Origin: Colwellia ponticola
GTDB lineage: Bacteria; Pseudomonadota; Gammaproteobacteria; Enterobacterales; Alteromonadaceae
DNA length: 64,000 bases
Direction: 5' to 3'
NCBI RefSeq assembly: GCF_005885605.1
Contig: NZ_SZVP01000002.1
Span: forward strand, 1 to 64,000
Positions 1 to 9,969 of the stretch are shown in pieces. Numbering within the stretch: position 1 is the first letter of the stretch; every line of letters starts with the position of its first letter. The notes below the pieces were generated by a model. That model was not told the origin of the DNA. It did no database searches and saw nothing but the letters and a program-made list of their open reading frames with translations. A program made the translations under genes and the position numbers.

Positions 1-180
1 GTGAAACACCAGCGGCAGACGATGACAATACTGAGTTAAGCGATCCTGATGACATTGATGCTTTACTTGAGTCAATGTCAGGTGAAACACCAGCGGCAGA
101 CGATGACAATACTGAGTTAAGCGATCCTGATGACATTGATGCTTTACTTGAGTCAATGTCAGGTGAAACACCAGCGGCAG
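1..180 (+). repeat. 81-bp perfect tandem repeat inside fimV
   Basis: Bases 1-81 and 82-162 are identical, and a third copy begins at 163 and diverges after about 18 bases. The period is a multiple of three, so each unit adds 27 residues (SGETPAADDDNTELSDPDDI followed by DALLESM). More copies may lie upstream of the window. Confidence 0.93.
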
Positions 181-1235
181 CAAAAGCACCCGCGCTAGAA
201 AATTCTATTGCAGAGGAGGCTGAAAAGGTTGATCCAACACCAGCAGTACAGCCAGAAATAAAAGCTGATGAAATGCCTACGCTAACCAGTGAAGAGCAAA
301 AAATTCAAGATGAAATCGCAGAAAATGAAGCGAAGATAGCTGAGTTTACAGCTGAATATGTTACACCATTTTTAACCGCTGACTTTAGCGATATTTTAAC
401 TAAGGAAAGTAGCTCTGCTCCCGTTAGTGAAACTTTAGAACATGATCAAGATAATGAATTAAATGACGATTTTGATATTGATGCTTTAATTGCTGATAAC
501 ACTAATTATAATGAATCGTTATCAAATGTTGAAGAAGAAAAAGACGATATTGGTGATGATCTAACAGATTCACTCACGAATAAATCGGCTAAGAATAACG
601 TTAGTGATGGTTTTAGTGAATCTGAGTTAAGTCATTTGTTATCTGAAGAGTCAGCTGAAGAGTCAGAGCTTGTCGCAGAAAATTCACCTGATTTTAACGA
701 TGAAGATGTATTAGCTGACTTATTAAAAGAAACTGCAGATGAAGAGTTAATTGACGATGGTGATGAGCGAAGTACTATTGAAGCGCTAGGTAATGTCGAT
801 TTTGATGAGTTATTAGCTAATATTGAAGAGGAATCAGCAACCACATCAACAGATAATGATTATATTGGTGACGATATAGGAGATAGCTTAGTTGATGTGG
901 ATCTTAGCGCAAATAATGATACTGGTTCGCCAAGTGCGGCACAGGTTGAAAGTTATGTCACTGTTGATGACCTACTTTCTGATAGTTTAGCTGACACCGA
1001 TGTATCAGAGCCTTATGAAAAAACTAATATTGATGTTGGCTTAGGTCAGTACGCTGATAATAACCAAGGTATCGATGTTGATGAAAATGGTTCAATGTCG
1101 AGTCAATTAGATTTAGCAAAAATGTATCTAGAAATGAATGACCAAGAAAATGCACAAGTTATTTTACAAGAGGTGCTTTTAAAAGGAGATACAACACAAA
1201 AAGCTGAAGCGAAAAAGTTATTAGATTCAATCTAG
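1..1235 (+). CDS. fimV: FimV-family protein, C-terminal part (5' end outside window)
   Basis: The reading frame is already open at base 3 and runs to TAG at 1233-1235, so this is the 3' part of a longer gene. The visible part is very acidic (rich in D, E, S, N) with repeated DIDALL/DFDELL-like segments. It ends in a conserved FimV C-terminal TPR-like helix pair (LDLAKMYLEMNDQENAQVIL...). FimV is a peptidoglycan-associated inner-membrane hub for polar localisation and type IV pilus function. Its position directly before truA matches the usual gammaproteobacterial order. The first ATG inside the window (position 75) lies within a tandem repeat and is not the true start. The N-terminal LysM and membrane segment are not visible. 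Confidence 0.85.
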   Translation, partial: ETPAADDDNTELSDPDDIDALLESMSGETPAADDDNTELSDPDDIDALLESMSGETPAAAKAPALENSIAEEAEKVDPTPAVQPEIKADEMPTLTSEEQKIQDEIAENEAKIAEFTAEYVTPFLTADFSDILTKESSSAPVSETLEHDQDNELNDDFDIDALIADNTNYNESLSNVEEEKDDIGDDLTDSLTNKSAKNNVSDGFSESELSHLLSEESAEESELVAENSPDFNDEDVLADLLKETADEELIDDGDERSTIEALGNVDFDELLANIEEESATTSTDNDYIGDDIGDSLVDVDLSANNDTGSPSAAQVESYVTVDDLLSDSLADTDVSEPYEKTNIDVGLGQYADNNQGIDVDENGSMSSQLDLAKMYLEMNDQENAQVILQEVLLKGDTTQKAEAKKLLDSI

Positions 1236-1373
1236 GGTGTTAATATTAAGTACTAACTTTAGCAGTTAATTTAAGATATTAATTACCTAGCTCATATTGA
1301 TAATAGCCTAACAGAGTAAAATAAAGGATAATACGCAGCGACAATAATCTCATCACTAAGAAGGCAGACTTGC

Positions 1374-2153
1374 ATGCGTTATGCGTTAGGCATTGAATAC
1401 GATGGTAAAAACTATTGTGGTTGGCAACGCCAAAATAATGTTATTACGGTACAAGAAAAAGTAGAAAAGGCATTATCTAAAATTGCTGATGAACCCATAG
1501 CTGTTATTTGTGCCGGTCGTACTGATACTGGTGTTAATGCGACTAACCAGGTTATTCATTTTGATACCTCAAAAACGCGCAAAGATATTGCTTGGACATT
1601 AGGGGTAAATACACATTTACCTTGTGATATTGCCATAGCCTGGGTAAAAAGAGTTGGTGATGATTTTCATGCTCGCTTTAGTGCTACAGCGCGTAATTAC
1701 CGTTATATTATTTATAATAAACCGCTCAGATCCGCTATTTTAAGTCATGGCATCAGCCACTTTCACTATGCTCTTGATGAAAACCTTATGCAACAAGGGG
1801 CCGATTTTCTTATAGGACAGCATGATTTTACCTCATTTAGAACAGTGCACTGTCAATCTCATTCAGCTATTCGTACTATTAAACATTGCCGCATAACAAG
1901 ACAGGGTGACTATATTGTGGTTGATATTAAAGCGAATGCTTTTTTACATCACATGGTACGAAATATTGTTGGTAGTTTAATGCGCGTTGGTCAAGCACAA
2001 GAAACGCCACAATGGATGAAAGAAGTCCTGTTAGCTAAAAATCGCTGTGTTGCTGGAGTGACTGCGCCACCAGAAGGGTTATACTTTGTTGATGTTGATT
2101 ACCCCGAGCATTTTGAGTTACCTAAAAGCCGTTTAGGGCCTTTATTTTTATAA
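1374..2153 (+). CDS. truA: tRNA pseudouridine(38-40) synthase TruA
   Basis: TruA isomerises uridines 38-40 in the anticodon arm of many tRNAs. The protein has 259 residues, the usual family length. The catalytic-aspartate motif GRTDTGV is near residue 50, and [13 protein letters not shown] near residue 195 is the typical C-terminal-half motif. The start [20 protein letters not shown] matches the family N-terminus. It lies about 140 bp downstream of fimV on the same strand, the conserved arrangement in this group. Confidence 0.96.
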   Translation: MRYALGIEYDGKNYCGWQRQNNVITVQEKVEKALSKIADEPIAVICAGRTDTGVNATNQVIHFDTSKTRKDIAWTLGVNTHLPCDIAIAWVKRVGDDFHARFSATARNYRYIIYNKPLRSAILSHGISHFHYALDENLMQQGADFLIGQHDFTSFRTVHCQSHSAIRTIKHCRITRQGDYIVVDIKANAFLHHMVRNIVGSLMRVGQAQETPQWMKEVLLAKNRCVAGVTAPPEGLYFVDVDYPEHFELPKSRLGPLFL

Positions 2154-2375
2154 TTTTTATCTTTATTGCTTTTTAAATTAGCATTTTAAAGAGCAATTAT
2201 CAGTTAAAAATTAACCGAATTAATACTATTTACTCAGCAGACCAGTTTTTTCTATATTGTATAGGTTATAGTATGGTTTAATATGCGGTTTATAGTAGTG
2301 GCTGTTAATTTTTGGGGTATTATCTCTACAAGAATTTAACCATGAAAAGATCAACAAGTCCTAAATATTAGTTTA

Positions 2376-2390
2376 CACTAACGTTTAGTG
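2376..2390. promoter_or_regulatory. Inverted repeat in the accD leader
   Basis: CACTAACGTTTAGTG has 6-bp arms around a 3-base centre and lies about 60 bp before the accD start. It could be an operator or a small leader hairpin. No known regulator motif is recognised. The rest of the 293-bp truA-accD spacer shows no gene. Confidence 0.3.
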
Positions 2391-2446
2391 GTCCTTCTCC
2401 ATCAATAAATCGACAGATATTTCGTTGCAACAGGCAAAATAAAATT

Positions 2447-3304
2447 ATGAGCTGGATAGAAAAAATTCTCCCAAGAGCAAAAAACACCCAAAAAAGTAAT
2501 ATTCCTGAAGGCGTATGGAGTAAATGTAACTCATGTAATGCGGTACTTTATAAAAGCGAATTAGAACGACAAATATCAGTTTGTCCTAAATGTGATCATC
2601 ACATGCGCATTAGTGCACGTAAACGTATTGATAGTTTTCTTGATCAAGATAATCGTCAGGAATTAGGGGAAGAGTTTGAAGCACAAGATATTTTAAAGTT
2701 TAAAGACTCTAAAAAATATAAAGATCGCCTCAGTGCCGCCCAAAAAAGTACCGGTGAAAAAGATGCCCTTGTAGTGATGAAAGGTGAACTACATGGTATG
2801 CCTGTCGTTGTTGCTGCTTTTGAGTTTGGGTTTTTAGGTGGTTCCATGGCTTCTGTTGTTGGGGCTCGTTTTGTTAAAGGTGCTGAATATTGCTTAGAGC
2901 ATAATATTCCTTTTATATGTTTTTCTGCCAGTGGCGGTGCGCGTATGCAAGAAGCGCTTTTCTCTTTAATGCAAATGGCTAAAACAAGTGCCGCACTCGC
3001 TAAAATGAGCGAAAAAGGCCTACCTTATGTTTCCGTATTAACGGATCCTACTATGGGTGGAGTTTCAGCCAGTTTAGCTATGCTAGGTGACATTAATGTT
3101 GCCGAGCCTAAAGCACTTATTGGTTTTGCTGGCCCTCGTGTTATAGAACAAACAGTGAGAGAAAAACTACCTGAAGGCTTCCAGCGTAGTGAATTCTTAT
3201 TAGAAAAAGGCGCTATTGATATGATTGTTGATCGCCGTGAAATGAGAATAACCTTAGCACGTATGTTGGCTAAGTTTATGGGATGCGATAGCGTAGTTTC
3301 ATAA
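2447..3304 (+). CDS. accD: Acetyl-CoA carboxylase carboxyltransferase subunit beta
   Basis: AccD pairs with AccA to move the carboxyl group from biotin to acetyl-CoA, giving malonyl-CoA for fatty-acid synthesis in the cytoplasm. The 285-residue protein has the N-terminal four-cysteine zinc ribbon (CNSC...CPKC, about residues 27-49). The carboxyltransferase core follows, with [28 protein letters not shown] and [16 protein letters not shown]. It is upstream of folC, the standard accD-folC pairing. Confidence 0.97.
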   Translation: MSWIEKILPRAKNTQKSNIPEGVWSKCNSCNAVLYKSELERQISVCPKCDHHMRISARKRIDSFLDQDNRQELGEEFEAQDILKFKDSKKYKDRLSAAQKSTGEKDALVVMKGELHGMPVVVAAFEFGFLGGSMASVVGARFVKGAEYCLEHNIPFICFSASGGARMQEALFSLMQMAKTSAALAKMSEKGLPYVSVLTDPTMGGVSASLAMLGDINVAEPKALIGFAGPRVIEQTVREKLPEGFQRSEFLLEKGAIDMIVDRREMRITLARMLAKFMGCDSVVS

Positions 3305-3381
3305 ATGAGATTAGCCCGTAGTCGTTAGTATCTGTTTTACTCAAACTACCTTTTTACTCAAATTAGCTATTGATAAAATAA

Positions 3382-4698
3382 ATGTCAAAATACAATTCAA
3401 GCCACTATCAAGATTTTATTCATCTCGATCAGTGGCTTTCTTATTTAGAAAATTTACATAGCAGTGAGATAGATCTCGGCTTATCTCGCATTGGTAAAGT
3501 TGCGACACGTTTAGCTATTGATTTAAGCTTTGCTAAGGTAATTACGGTTGCAGGTACTAATGGTAAAGGCACTACTTGTGCTTTTATCGAAAATGCCTTA
3601 CTCAGCTGTGATGGTATTGACGCTGAGCAGGGTGTTGCTGTTTATTCATCTCCTCATATTGTACATTTCAATGAGCGACTTCGAATTAATAAAGAAGATA
3701 TAGCAGATCAGCCGTTAATAGAGGCTTTTAAGCTGATTGAACATGCTCGAGCAGAAATTTCACTAAGTTATTATGAATATACAACGTTAGCAGCACTACT
3801 GGTGTTAATGCAGGTTAGACCTCGTTTCATTATTCTTGAAGTTGGCCTTGGCGGACGCTTAGATGCCACTAACATTATTAATGCGGATATTGCTGTTATT
3901 ACCACAGTAGATCTTGACCATCAAAGTTTTCTTGGGAATGACCGAGAGACTATCGGTTTTGAAAAAGCGGGTATTATGCGAGCAGAGCAAGATATTGTTA
4001 TTGGTGATACGAATACACCTAAGTCTGTCTTGGCACATGCCAACCATTTGCATAAAAATAATGAAGAAAGAGTTTTTGTACGTGACCGAGATTTTACTGT
4101 TACTAGCAAAGAGTGCCTATGGCACTGGCAATCAAAAAAAGTACAGTTAACAGGATTACAAGCACCTTATATTCCTCGTGATAATGTCGCGACCGCATTA
4201 ATGGTGTTAGAACAGCTTAACGTTTCTCTTACTACTCAATTTGTCAATGATGTTATTTCAAAAACTAAGCTAGCAGGACGGACAGAGCTCGTAAAGCAAA
4301 AAGGTCGCTGTGATGTCATTCTTGATGTTGGACACAACCCTCAGGCAACTCGTTACCTTGCCGGTTACCTTAAGCAAGTAAAAGCGCTGAATAACTATCA
4401 GCATATTTATGCGGTAGTATCTATGCTTGCTGATAAAGACATTAGTGCGAGTTTAGAAGCATTAAAAAATGATGTTGATTTTTGGTATACTGGTGCATTA
4501 AGTGTACCAAGAGCGGCGACAACACAAATGATGACGAGTAAATTAGCTTTATTGAGTGATGAGGTAAATGCTTTTGATAATATTGCTGAGGCATTTAACA
4601 TGGCGAATCAACAAGCGAGTGCTGCAGACTTAATTCTTGTTTTTGGTTCTTTTTTTACGGTTGCAAAGATAAAATCTCAGCTGCTATTTGTTAGTTAA
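3382..4698 (+). CDS. folC: Bifunctional folylpolyglutamate synthase / dihydrofolate synthase
   Basis: FolC joins L-glutamate to dihydropteroate and extends folate polyglutamate tails. The 438-residue protein carries the Mur-ligase-type P-loop VAGTNGKGTT near residue 57, then SSPHIVHFNERLRIN, EVGLGGRLDATN and DLDHQSFLG, and a C-terminal domain with DVGHNPQA. All are FolC hallmarks. It is co-directional with accD and is followed after 24 bp by the SPOR gene. Confidence 0.96.
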   Translation: MSKYNSSHYQDFIHLDQWLSYLENLHSSEIDLGLSRIGKVATRLAIDLSFAKVITVAGTNGKGTTCAFIENALLSCDGIDAEQGVAVYSSPHIVHFNERLRINKEDIADQPLIEAFKLIEHARAEISLSYYEYTTLAALLVLMQVRPRFIILEVGLGGRLDATNIINADIAVITTVDLDHQSFLGNDRETIGFEKAGIMRAEQDIVIGDTNTPKSVLAHANHLHKNNEERVFVRDRDFTVTSKECLWHWQSKKVQLTGLQAPYIPRDNVATALMVLEQLNVSLTTQFVNDVISKTKLAGRTELVKQKGRCDVILDVGHNPQATRYLAGYLKQVKALNNYQHIYAVVSMLADKDISASLEALKNDVDFWYTGALSVPRAATTQMMTSKLALLSDEVNAFDNIAEAFNMANQQASAADLILVFGSFFTVAKIKSQLLFVS

Positions 4699-4722
4699 AT
4701 CGAATTTACTTAGGAGTGTCTC

Positions 4723-5373
4723 GTGTCTACACCGTTTCAAAATCGCCTTGTCGGTACTATTATTGTTGCAGCCATTGTTATTATTTTCTTACCTGATTTA
4801 CTTGATGGTGAAAAAAAGTCAGCAAAAAATGATTTTGAGCCTATTCCCCAAGTAGATACCTTTTCAGGTGAACTAACAAATAAACCCTTTCCTGAAGATA
4901 AATTAGTCCGAAAAAATATTGCACCAATCTCAAATGAAAAAGCTATTGATGATGATATACCTAGTCGCAGTAATGCCAATACTAGCCAAGGTGTTGTTGA
5001 TAATTTAGCCGTGAAAACACCGGTAATCAAAGATAAAGTATCACAAGCTACCGTAAATACTACCACAGAGCCTGAGAGTAAAGCCGTCAGTAAGCCAAGT
5101 GAAAGTTTACCTGAAAAAGCTATTGCTAAAGAAGCTTGGGTTATTCATTTAGGTAGCTTTAGAAACAAAAATAATGTTGACGAGTTAGTGAAAAAATTAA
5201 ATGCTAAAGGCTATGTAACGTTCACCAAGCCTATAAAAACAAAGCAAGGTATGCTAACTAAGGTGATCATTGGCCCTGAGCTAATTAAGTCATCAATGGT
5301 TAATAAGTTACCTGCTTTACATGAGCTTACGGGGATCCAAGGTAAGGTCGCTTATTTCGAAGTAAATAAATAG
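4723..5373 (+). CDS. dedD: SPOR domain protein, DedD-like
   Basis: This is an inner-membrane protein with a short cytoplasmic start (GTG codon), one transmembrane segment at about residues 11-25, a low-complexity periplasmic linker, and a C-terminal SPOR domain (from about residue 140, AWVIHLGSFRNKNNVDELVK). SPOR domains bind denuded septal peptidoglycan, and DedD assists cell constriction. The GTG start follows a strong GGAG ribosome site. Its place between folC and cvpA is the E. coli dedD position, which supports the name. Confidence 0.88.
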   Translation: MSTPFQNRLVGTIIVAAIVIIFLPDLLDGEKKSAKNDFEPIPQVDTFSGELTNKPFPEDKLVRKNIAPISNEKAIDDDIPSRSNANTSQGVVDNLAVKTPVIKDKVSQATVNTTTEPESKAVSKPSESLPEKAIAKEAWVIHLGSFRNKNNVDELVKKLNAKGYVTFTKPIKTKQGMLTKVIIGPELIKSSMVNKLPALHELTGIQGKVAYFEVNK

Positions 5374-5463
5374 CGGTTTCTATAAAATACTAGGCATTGT
5401 TTTGCTAATACTGGTAGAATTCGCGCCTCTGATTTCTAAAAAACTCAATGAGACACTCAAATT

Positions 5464-5946
5464 ATGGTTTGGATAGACTACACCATTTTAGCCATTATAG
5501 GCATATCTACATTAGTTAGTTTAATACGTGGCTTTGCCAAAGAAGCGGTATCCTTGATTATTTGGATCAGTGCTTTCTTCATTGCCAGTAGTTTTTACGG
5601 AAATCTAGCAAATTTATTAACCAATATTTCTGATCCATTTTTACGCAATGCCGCAGCCGTGGCCATTCTTTTCATTACCACTTTAATACTTGGCGCTTTA
5701 GTTAATTACCTTATTGGCCAACTAGTCAGTAAAACAGGCCTTTCTGGTACTGATCGTATTTTAGGGCTTGTTTTTGGTGCGCTTCGTGGCGTACTTATCG
5801 TCAGTGCTTTATTATTTTTTGTTGATGCTTTTACTGGAGCAGCAAAAACGCCGTGGTGGCAGAGTTCGCAATTAATACCAGAGTTTACTTTGGTTGTTGA
5901 GTGGTTTTTTGAGTATCTCAAAGGAACCTCAAGTTTTTTAACCTAA
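5464..5946 (+). CDS. cvpA: CvpA family membrane protein
   Basis: This 160-residue protein has four predicted hydrophobic helices (about residues 5-22, 28-48, 62-84 and 100-122). The family motif [14 protein letters not shown] is near residue 20 and [17 protein letters not shown] lies in the second half. CvpA was named for colicin V production, and in gammaproteobacteria it sits just before purF as here. Its molecular function is not settled; roles in envelope homeostasis have been proposed. Confidence 0.92.
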   Translation: MVWIDYTILAIIGISTLVSLIRGFAKEAVSLIIWISAFFIASSFYGNLANLLTNISDPFLRNAAAVAILFITTLILGALVNYLIGQLVSKTGLSGTDRILGLVFGALRGVLIVSALLFFVDAFTGAAKTPWWQSSQLIPEFTLVVEWFFEYLKGTSSFLT

Positions 5947-6063
5947 CTGTTACTGTTTTATTCGTAATGGCTAGGCTCATACAGAGTCAATCTGTATACA
6001 GTAATTTATGGGATATTATGTCAATATCTTCAAATTCAATCTTAAGACGTTGTTTAATGTCAG

Positions 6064-6082
6064 ACTAGGCAAACCGCCTAGT
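6064..6082 (+). terminator. Hairpin between cvpA and purF
   Basis: ACTAGGC-AAACC-GCCTAGT forms a perfect 7-bp stem with a 5-base loop, followed by TTATATAAG rather than a clean T-run. It lies 42 bp before the purF start. It may partly terminate or attenuate read-through from cvpA, or act in the purF leader. Confidence 0.4.
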
Positions 6083-6123
6083 TTATATAAGTATTGTCAG
6101 CATTTTTTTGTGGAGAGAGTTTT

Positions 6124-7641
6124 ATGTGTGGTGTTGTAGGTATTGTTGGTAAAACCCCTGTTAGTCAAAATATATATGATGGATTAACCGTGCTGCAGCA
6201 TCGTGGTCAAGATGCCGCAGGTATAGTAACCATTCATAATAATACTTTTAGATTAAGAAAAGGTAATGGCCTGGTTAAAGATGTTTTTCATACCCGTCAT
6301 ATGCTTCGTTTACAAGGGAATATTGGTATTGGTCATATTCGTTATCCAACAGCGGGAACGTCTAGCTCTTCAGAAGCACAGCCTTTTTATGCGAACTCAC
6401 CTTTTGGTATCTCGTTAGCTCACAACGGTAATTTAACCAACGCAGAAGAATTAAGAAAATGGTTATTTAATGAGGCTCGCCGTCATGTTAATACCACGTC
6501 AGATTCAGAAGTTTTGCTAAATATTTTAGCGCATGAATTACAACAAAGTAAAAGCATAACACTTGCTCCTGATGATATCTTCAATGCAGTTGCTAACGTG
6601 CATAAACGTGTCCGAGGTGCATACGCTACAGTCGCGTTAATTGTTGGTCACGGTATGGTTGCTTTTCGAGATCCTAATGGCATACGTCCACTAGTGTTTG
6701 GCAAGCGAGAAACTGAGTTGGGTGTTGAATATATGGTTGCCTCTGAATCGGTTGCGCTTGATGCATGCTGTTTTGAGTTTGTGCGTGATGTTGCACCTGG
6801 CGAAGCTATTTTCTTTTCAGAAAATGGTCAAATTCATAGTCAACAATGTTCTGATAACCCAGTTTATAGTCCGTGTATTTTTGAATTTGTTTATTTTGCT
6901 CGTCCTGACTCAACCATGGATAAAATGTCTGTCTATGCCTCACGTGTAGAAATGGGTACTAAGTTAGGTGAAAAAATAGCAGTAGAATGGCAAGATGTTG
7001 ATATTGACGTTGTTATTCCAATTCCAGAAACATCTTGTGATATTGCGTTGCAAATAGCACATCACCTTGACTTGCCTTACCGTCAAGGCTTTGTTAAAAA
7101 CCGCTATATTGGCCGTACTTTTATTATGCCAGGGCAAGAGCAGCGTAAAAAATCGGTACGTCAAAAACTTAATGCGATTAAAGCAGAGTTTAAAGGTAAA
7201 AATGTATTACTCGTAGATGACTCTGTTGTGCGTGGTACAACCTCTGAGCAAATTATTAATATGGCACGTTCTGCTGGCGCTAATAAGGTCTACTTTGCTT
7301 CAGCTGCACCAGAAGTACGCTTTCCTAATGTTTACGGTATAGATATGCCAAGTGCTAATGAATTAATTGCACATGGTCGTGAATTAGATGATATTTGTGA
7401 TTTAATTGGCGCAGATAAGCTAATATTCCAATCTATTGAAGATTTAATCACCGCTGTTAGTGTTGGTAATCCAGAAATTAAGACTTTTGATACTTCGGTG
7501 TTTGATGGTAACTACGTCACTAATGATATAGACCAAAAATATTTAGAAAGGTTAGATGCTTTGCGTAATAACACCAGTAAAGAAGCGTCAGACAAAAACG
7601 CTGACTCTATCATTGATATGTATAATGAAGGCGCAGAGTAA
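6124..7641 (+). CDS. purF: Amidophosphoribosyltransferase PurF
   Basis: PurF makes phosphoribosylamine from PRPP and glutamine, the first committed step of purine synthesis. The start is set at the ATG before TGT, because Cys must be residue 2: after Met removal it is the nucleophile of the Ntn glutaminase domain (MCGVVGIVG). GGAGAGA lies 6-12 bases upstream. The longer frame starting at 6094 would bury this cysteine. The glutaminase half includes HRGQDAAGI and GHIRYPTAG. The PRTase motif [14 protein letters not shown] is near residue 360. Length is 505 residues, as expected. Confidence 0.97.
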   Translation: MCGVVGIVGKTPVSQNIYDGLTVLQHRGQDAAGIVTIHNNTFRLRKGNGLVKDVFHTRHMLRLQGNIGIGHIRYPTAGTSSSSEAQPFYANSPFGISLAHNGNLTNAEELRKWLFNEARRHVNTTSDSEVLLNILAHELQQSKSITLAPDDIFNAVANVHKRVRGAYATVALIVGHGMVAFRDPNGIRPLVFGKRETELGVEYMVASESVALDACCFEFVRDVAPGEAIFFSENGQIHSQQCSDNPVYSPCIFEFVYFARPDSTMDKMSVYASRVEMGTKLGEKIAVEWQDVDIDVVIPIPETSCDIALQIAHHLDLPYRQGFVKNRYIGRTFIMPGQEQRKKSVRQKLNAIKAEFKGKNVLLVDDSVVRGTTSEQIINMARSAGANKVYFASAAPEVRFPNVYGIDMPSANELIAHGRELDDICDLIGADKLIFQSIEDLITAVSVGNPEIKTFDTSVFDGNYVTNDIDQKYLERLDALRNNTSKEASDKNADSIIDMYNEGAE

Positions 7642-7679
7642 GGCTTAAACGACTTACCTCCCTGAAAAATAAAAACACA

Positions 7680-7718
7680 AAAAAGCCTTATTTGTTAAAT
7701 ACAAATAAGGCTTTTTTT
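7680..7718. terminator. Bidirectional terminator between purF and the Yip1 gene
   Basis: AAGCCTTATTTGT and its exact complement ACAAATAAGGCTT form a 13-bp stem with a 5-base loop. It has a T-run on the plus strand and A's upstream that serve as a T-run on the minus strand. The flanking genes converge here. Confidence 0.9.
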
Positions 7719-7758
7719 ATTAGCTTTCGTTAACTAAATCTAAGTTAATAAGTTTAAA

Positions 7759-8358
7759 TTAAGCAATAAACTCAGGACCAAAGCCCATAGTCCACATCAT
7801 TGCAGTAAATGCCATTAAAGTCACCAACAAGACTAAACCAGCGGTTACCACTGAGCTTGAGTAAATAAAGCCTTTGTCTTCAGGGATGTTCATCATAATA
7901 GGCACACCTGAATAAAGTAAGTATACCGAGTAAGCTAAAGCAGCCATGCCACATAAAGCAACAAACCATAATACGGGGAACAAAGCCGTAATACCGACCA
8001 TCAGTAATGGTGTTGCTGTATAAGCAGCAAGCTCTAACGCTTGAATAAAGTTAGGTTTAGAATCGAATGTTTTGGCCATCCATTGTATTAGGTAGGCTAA
8101 AGCGAATACGCCAAAAACTAAGGCGAAGTACATACTAATAGCCATCATTTGTGCAGTAGGAATACTGACTTTAATAGGGTCGCCTGCACCAATGGTCCAA
8201 CCTATATAAGCAGCAGCATAATAACTACATATTGCGGGGATTAACGATATAGTTAAAATATGGATTAAGCTGTAGCTTAAGCTCTCATGGCGTTTTTCAA
8301 TAACATGCCACTCTTCTTTAGGGTGGGTATACAATCCCCAAATGTGGTTTAGTATCAT
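7759..8358 (-). CDS. Yip1-family multi-pass inner-membrane protein
   Basis: The start is placed at the ATG giving MILNHIWGLYTHPKEEWHVI, which matches the family N-terminus and has AGAGGA 8 bases upstream; an in-frame ATG 48 bases earlier is less likely. The 199-residue protein has about five hydrophobic segments, with DPIKVSIPTAQMMAISMYFA and YTATPLLMVGI typical of bacterial Yip1/YIPF-like proteins. Its function is unknown. It is monocistronic and convergent with purF. Confidence 0.8.
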   Translation of the reverse strand: MILNHIWGLYTHPKEEWHVIEKRHESLSYSLIHILTISLIPAICSYYAAAYIGWTIGAGDPIKVSIPTAQMMAISMYFALVFGVFALAYLIQWMAKTFDSKPNFIQALELAAYTATPLLMVGITALFPVLWFVALCGMAALAYSVYLLYSGVPIMMNIPEDKGFIYSSSVVTAGLVLLVTLMAFTAMMWTMGFGPEFIA

Positions 8359-8612
8359 AATTAATCCTCTCGCACGTAAGTATTTGAAAAGTACTTGGTA
8401 GCTCATTCATAGTTATAACTTATTATTTTTATATAAGTTATATGTAAAAGTTAAATATCTACACAATGACTACTTCTATTCTTATTACACTCTTAGTTAT
8501 GAAAGATATAAGGTGATCCGTCAAGCTATCTTGATTAAATAAACAACAAAGCTCTATTAGATATGTTTTTAATAACTTTAAGTTATAAATAAATAACTAT
8601 TTAAGCTAAAAG

Positions 8613-8918
8613 CTAGCTTATTTTGGTTCGCACTACAGACATTACCTCAATACTAAAGCCTGCAATAAGTTCAGTGTCAGGATAATAAGTTAGATTAACT
8701 CTTTGTCCTTGTAAGCTTTTATAGTGTTTTTTGCGTTTATATTTAAAGGGCACATCAATGTTATCTAGCATTAGGGTATTAATTATCCAGTCATCAGTTT
8801 CTCGTTGAACATGAGATACCACTTTCATATTTTCGCTGTGCGTTAAATTTTCATGTTTCTTTAGCAACGTTTGAGCGGCATTTTTATTGGTCAGTACTTT
8901 TTTTAGTGTTGAGGACAT
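8613..8918 (-). CDS. Small conserved-looking protein of unknown function
   Basis: This 101-residue frame encodes a basic, soluble protein with no signal peptide or membrane segment. An N-terminal helical part (LKKVLTNKNAAQTLLKKHEN) precedes a probable beta-rich part with FKYKRKKHYKSLQGQRVNL and a closing EVMSVVRTKI strand. I do not recognise the family. It stands alone between two promoter-sized gaps and is divergent from miaE. Codon use resembles its neighbours, which supports a real gene. Confidence 0.6.
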   Translation of the reverse strand: MSSTLKKVLTNKNAAQTLLKKHENLTHSENMKVVSHVQRETDDWIINTLMLDNIDVPFKYKRKKHYKSLQGQRVNLTYYPDTELIAGFSIEVMSVVRTKIS

Positions 8919-9112
8919 AAAGTTATACCTGTGTAAGGGAAAAACATATTTTGCTAGTATCTCAATAAATACGAGTTGAAAACAGGGTAGTGATTAAAAA
9001 GACAGATAAATGGCTATCACTGATATCATCACAATCTATTAATTTTGGTAAAGAATATAACTATTCATGTTAAAATAGGCTTAATGATTAAAACATATTG
9101 AACTCAAAAGTA

Positions 9113-9868
9113 ATGTACCAAGAATTATTAACTCCTATTAACGCTTTTTTAAAATGCTCTACGCCCGCTGCTTGGGTTGATGAAGCTAAAAAATCAGAAA
9201 ATTTACCAATCCTTCTTCGAGATCATTTGATTTGTGAGTTAAAAGCTTCTCAAAGTGCATTATTTCTACTTAAGCGTTATGCCTTAACGTCAGAAGGAGT
9301 AGAGCAATTAACAGATCTTATGAAACCTTATGAGAACTTTGCTTATAAGCGGATAGGTAATACTGAAACGCTTAAAGGGATGAATGTTTTATCTAAGTCG
9401 ATTAAAGCGAAACCTGATTGTTCATACGGACAAGATATGGTTGATAAAATGGTGCTATTAATAAGAGAAGAGTTACATCACTTTTATCAAGTGCTAGAGA
9501 TTATTGAAGAAAATAATATCCCTTATGATCCTATCCCCGCATCACGCTATGCTAAAGGTATGCTTAAAAATGTGCGTACTTATGAGCCAGAAGCATTAAT
9601 TGATAAGTTAATTATTGGTGCGTATATAGAAGCGCGCTCTTGTGAACGATTCGCTAAAATAGCGCCGCATCTTGACCCTAAAATAGGTAAATTCTATTTA
9701 TCTCTACTTCGCTCGGAAGCTCGACATTATCAAGACTATTTAGCCCTAGCCGAACAGATTTCAAAAGTAGATATAACAGACAGAGTTAATTTTTTTGCTG
9801 ATATTGAAGCAGAGCTTATTCAGTCATCTGATGATGACTTTAAATTCCACTCTGGTAGCCCAGTCTAA
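9113..9868 (+). CDS. miaE: tRNA-(2-methylthio-N6-hydroxyisopentenyl-A37) hydroxylase MiaE
   Basis: MiaE is a diiron enzyme that hydroxylates the isopentenyl group of ms2i6A37 in tRNA. The ferritin-like four-helix carboxylate/His ligands are visible: EELHHFYQ near residue 120, EARSCERF near 175 and SEARHYQDY near 205. The ATG giving MYQELLTPINAFLKCSTPAAW fits the family N-terminus. A TTG five codons upstream (9098) is the alternative. Neither start has a strong ribosome site. Confidence 0.92.
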   Translation: MYQELLTPINAFLKCSTPAAWVDEAKKSENLPILLRDHLICELKASQSALFLLKRYALTSEGVEQLTDLMKPYENFAYKRIGNTETLKGMNVLSKSIKAKPDCSYGQDMVDKMVLLIREELHHFYQVLEIIEENNIPYDPIPASRYAKGMLKNVRTYEPEALIDKLIIGAYIEARSCERFAKIAPHLDPKIGKFYLSLLRSEARHYQDYLALAEQISKVDITDRVNFFADIEAELIQSSDDDFKFHSGSPV

Positions 9869-9969
9869 TTGATATGTTGTTTGTGCTTAGCCTTAATAAA
9901 ACTTGATGAAGTAATATATTACTAAGCACTTCAGTAAGTTAGTTAACTTAACTTAGCCATACTATTTAG

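Noticed and set aside
6094-6123. Upstream start for purF
   Set aside because: It would place the catalytic Cys internally; PurF needs it at residue 2.
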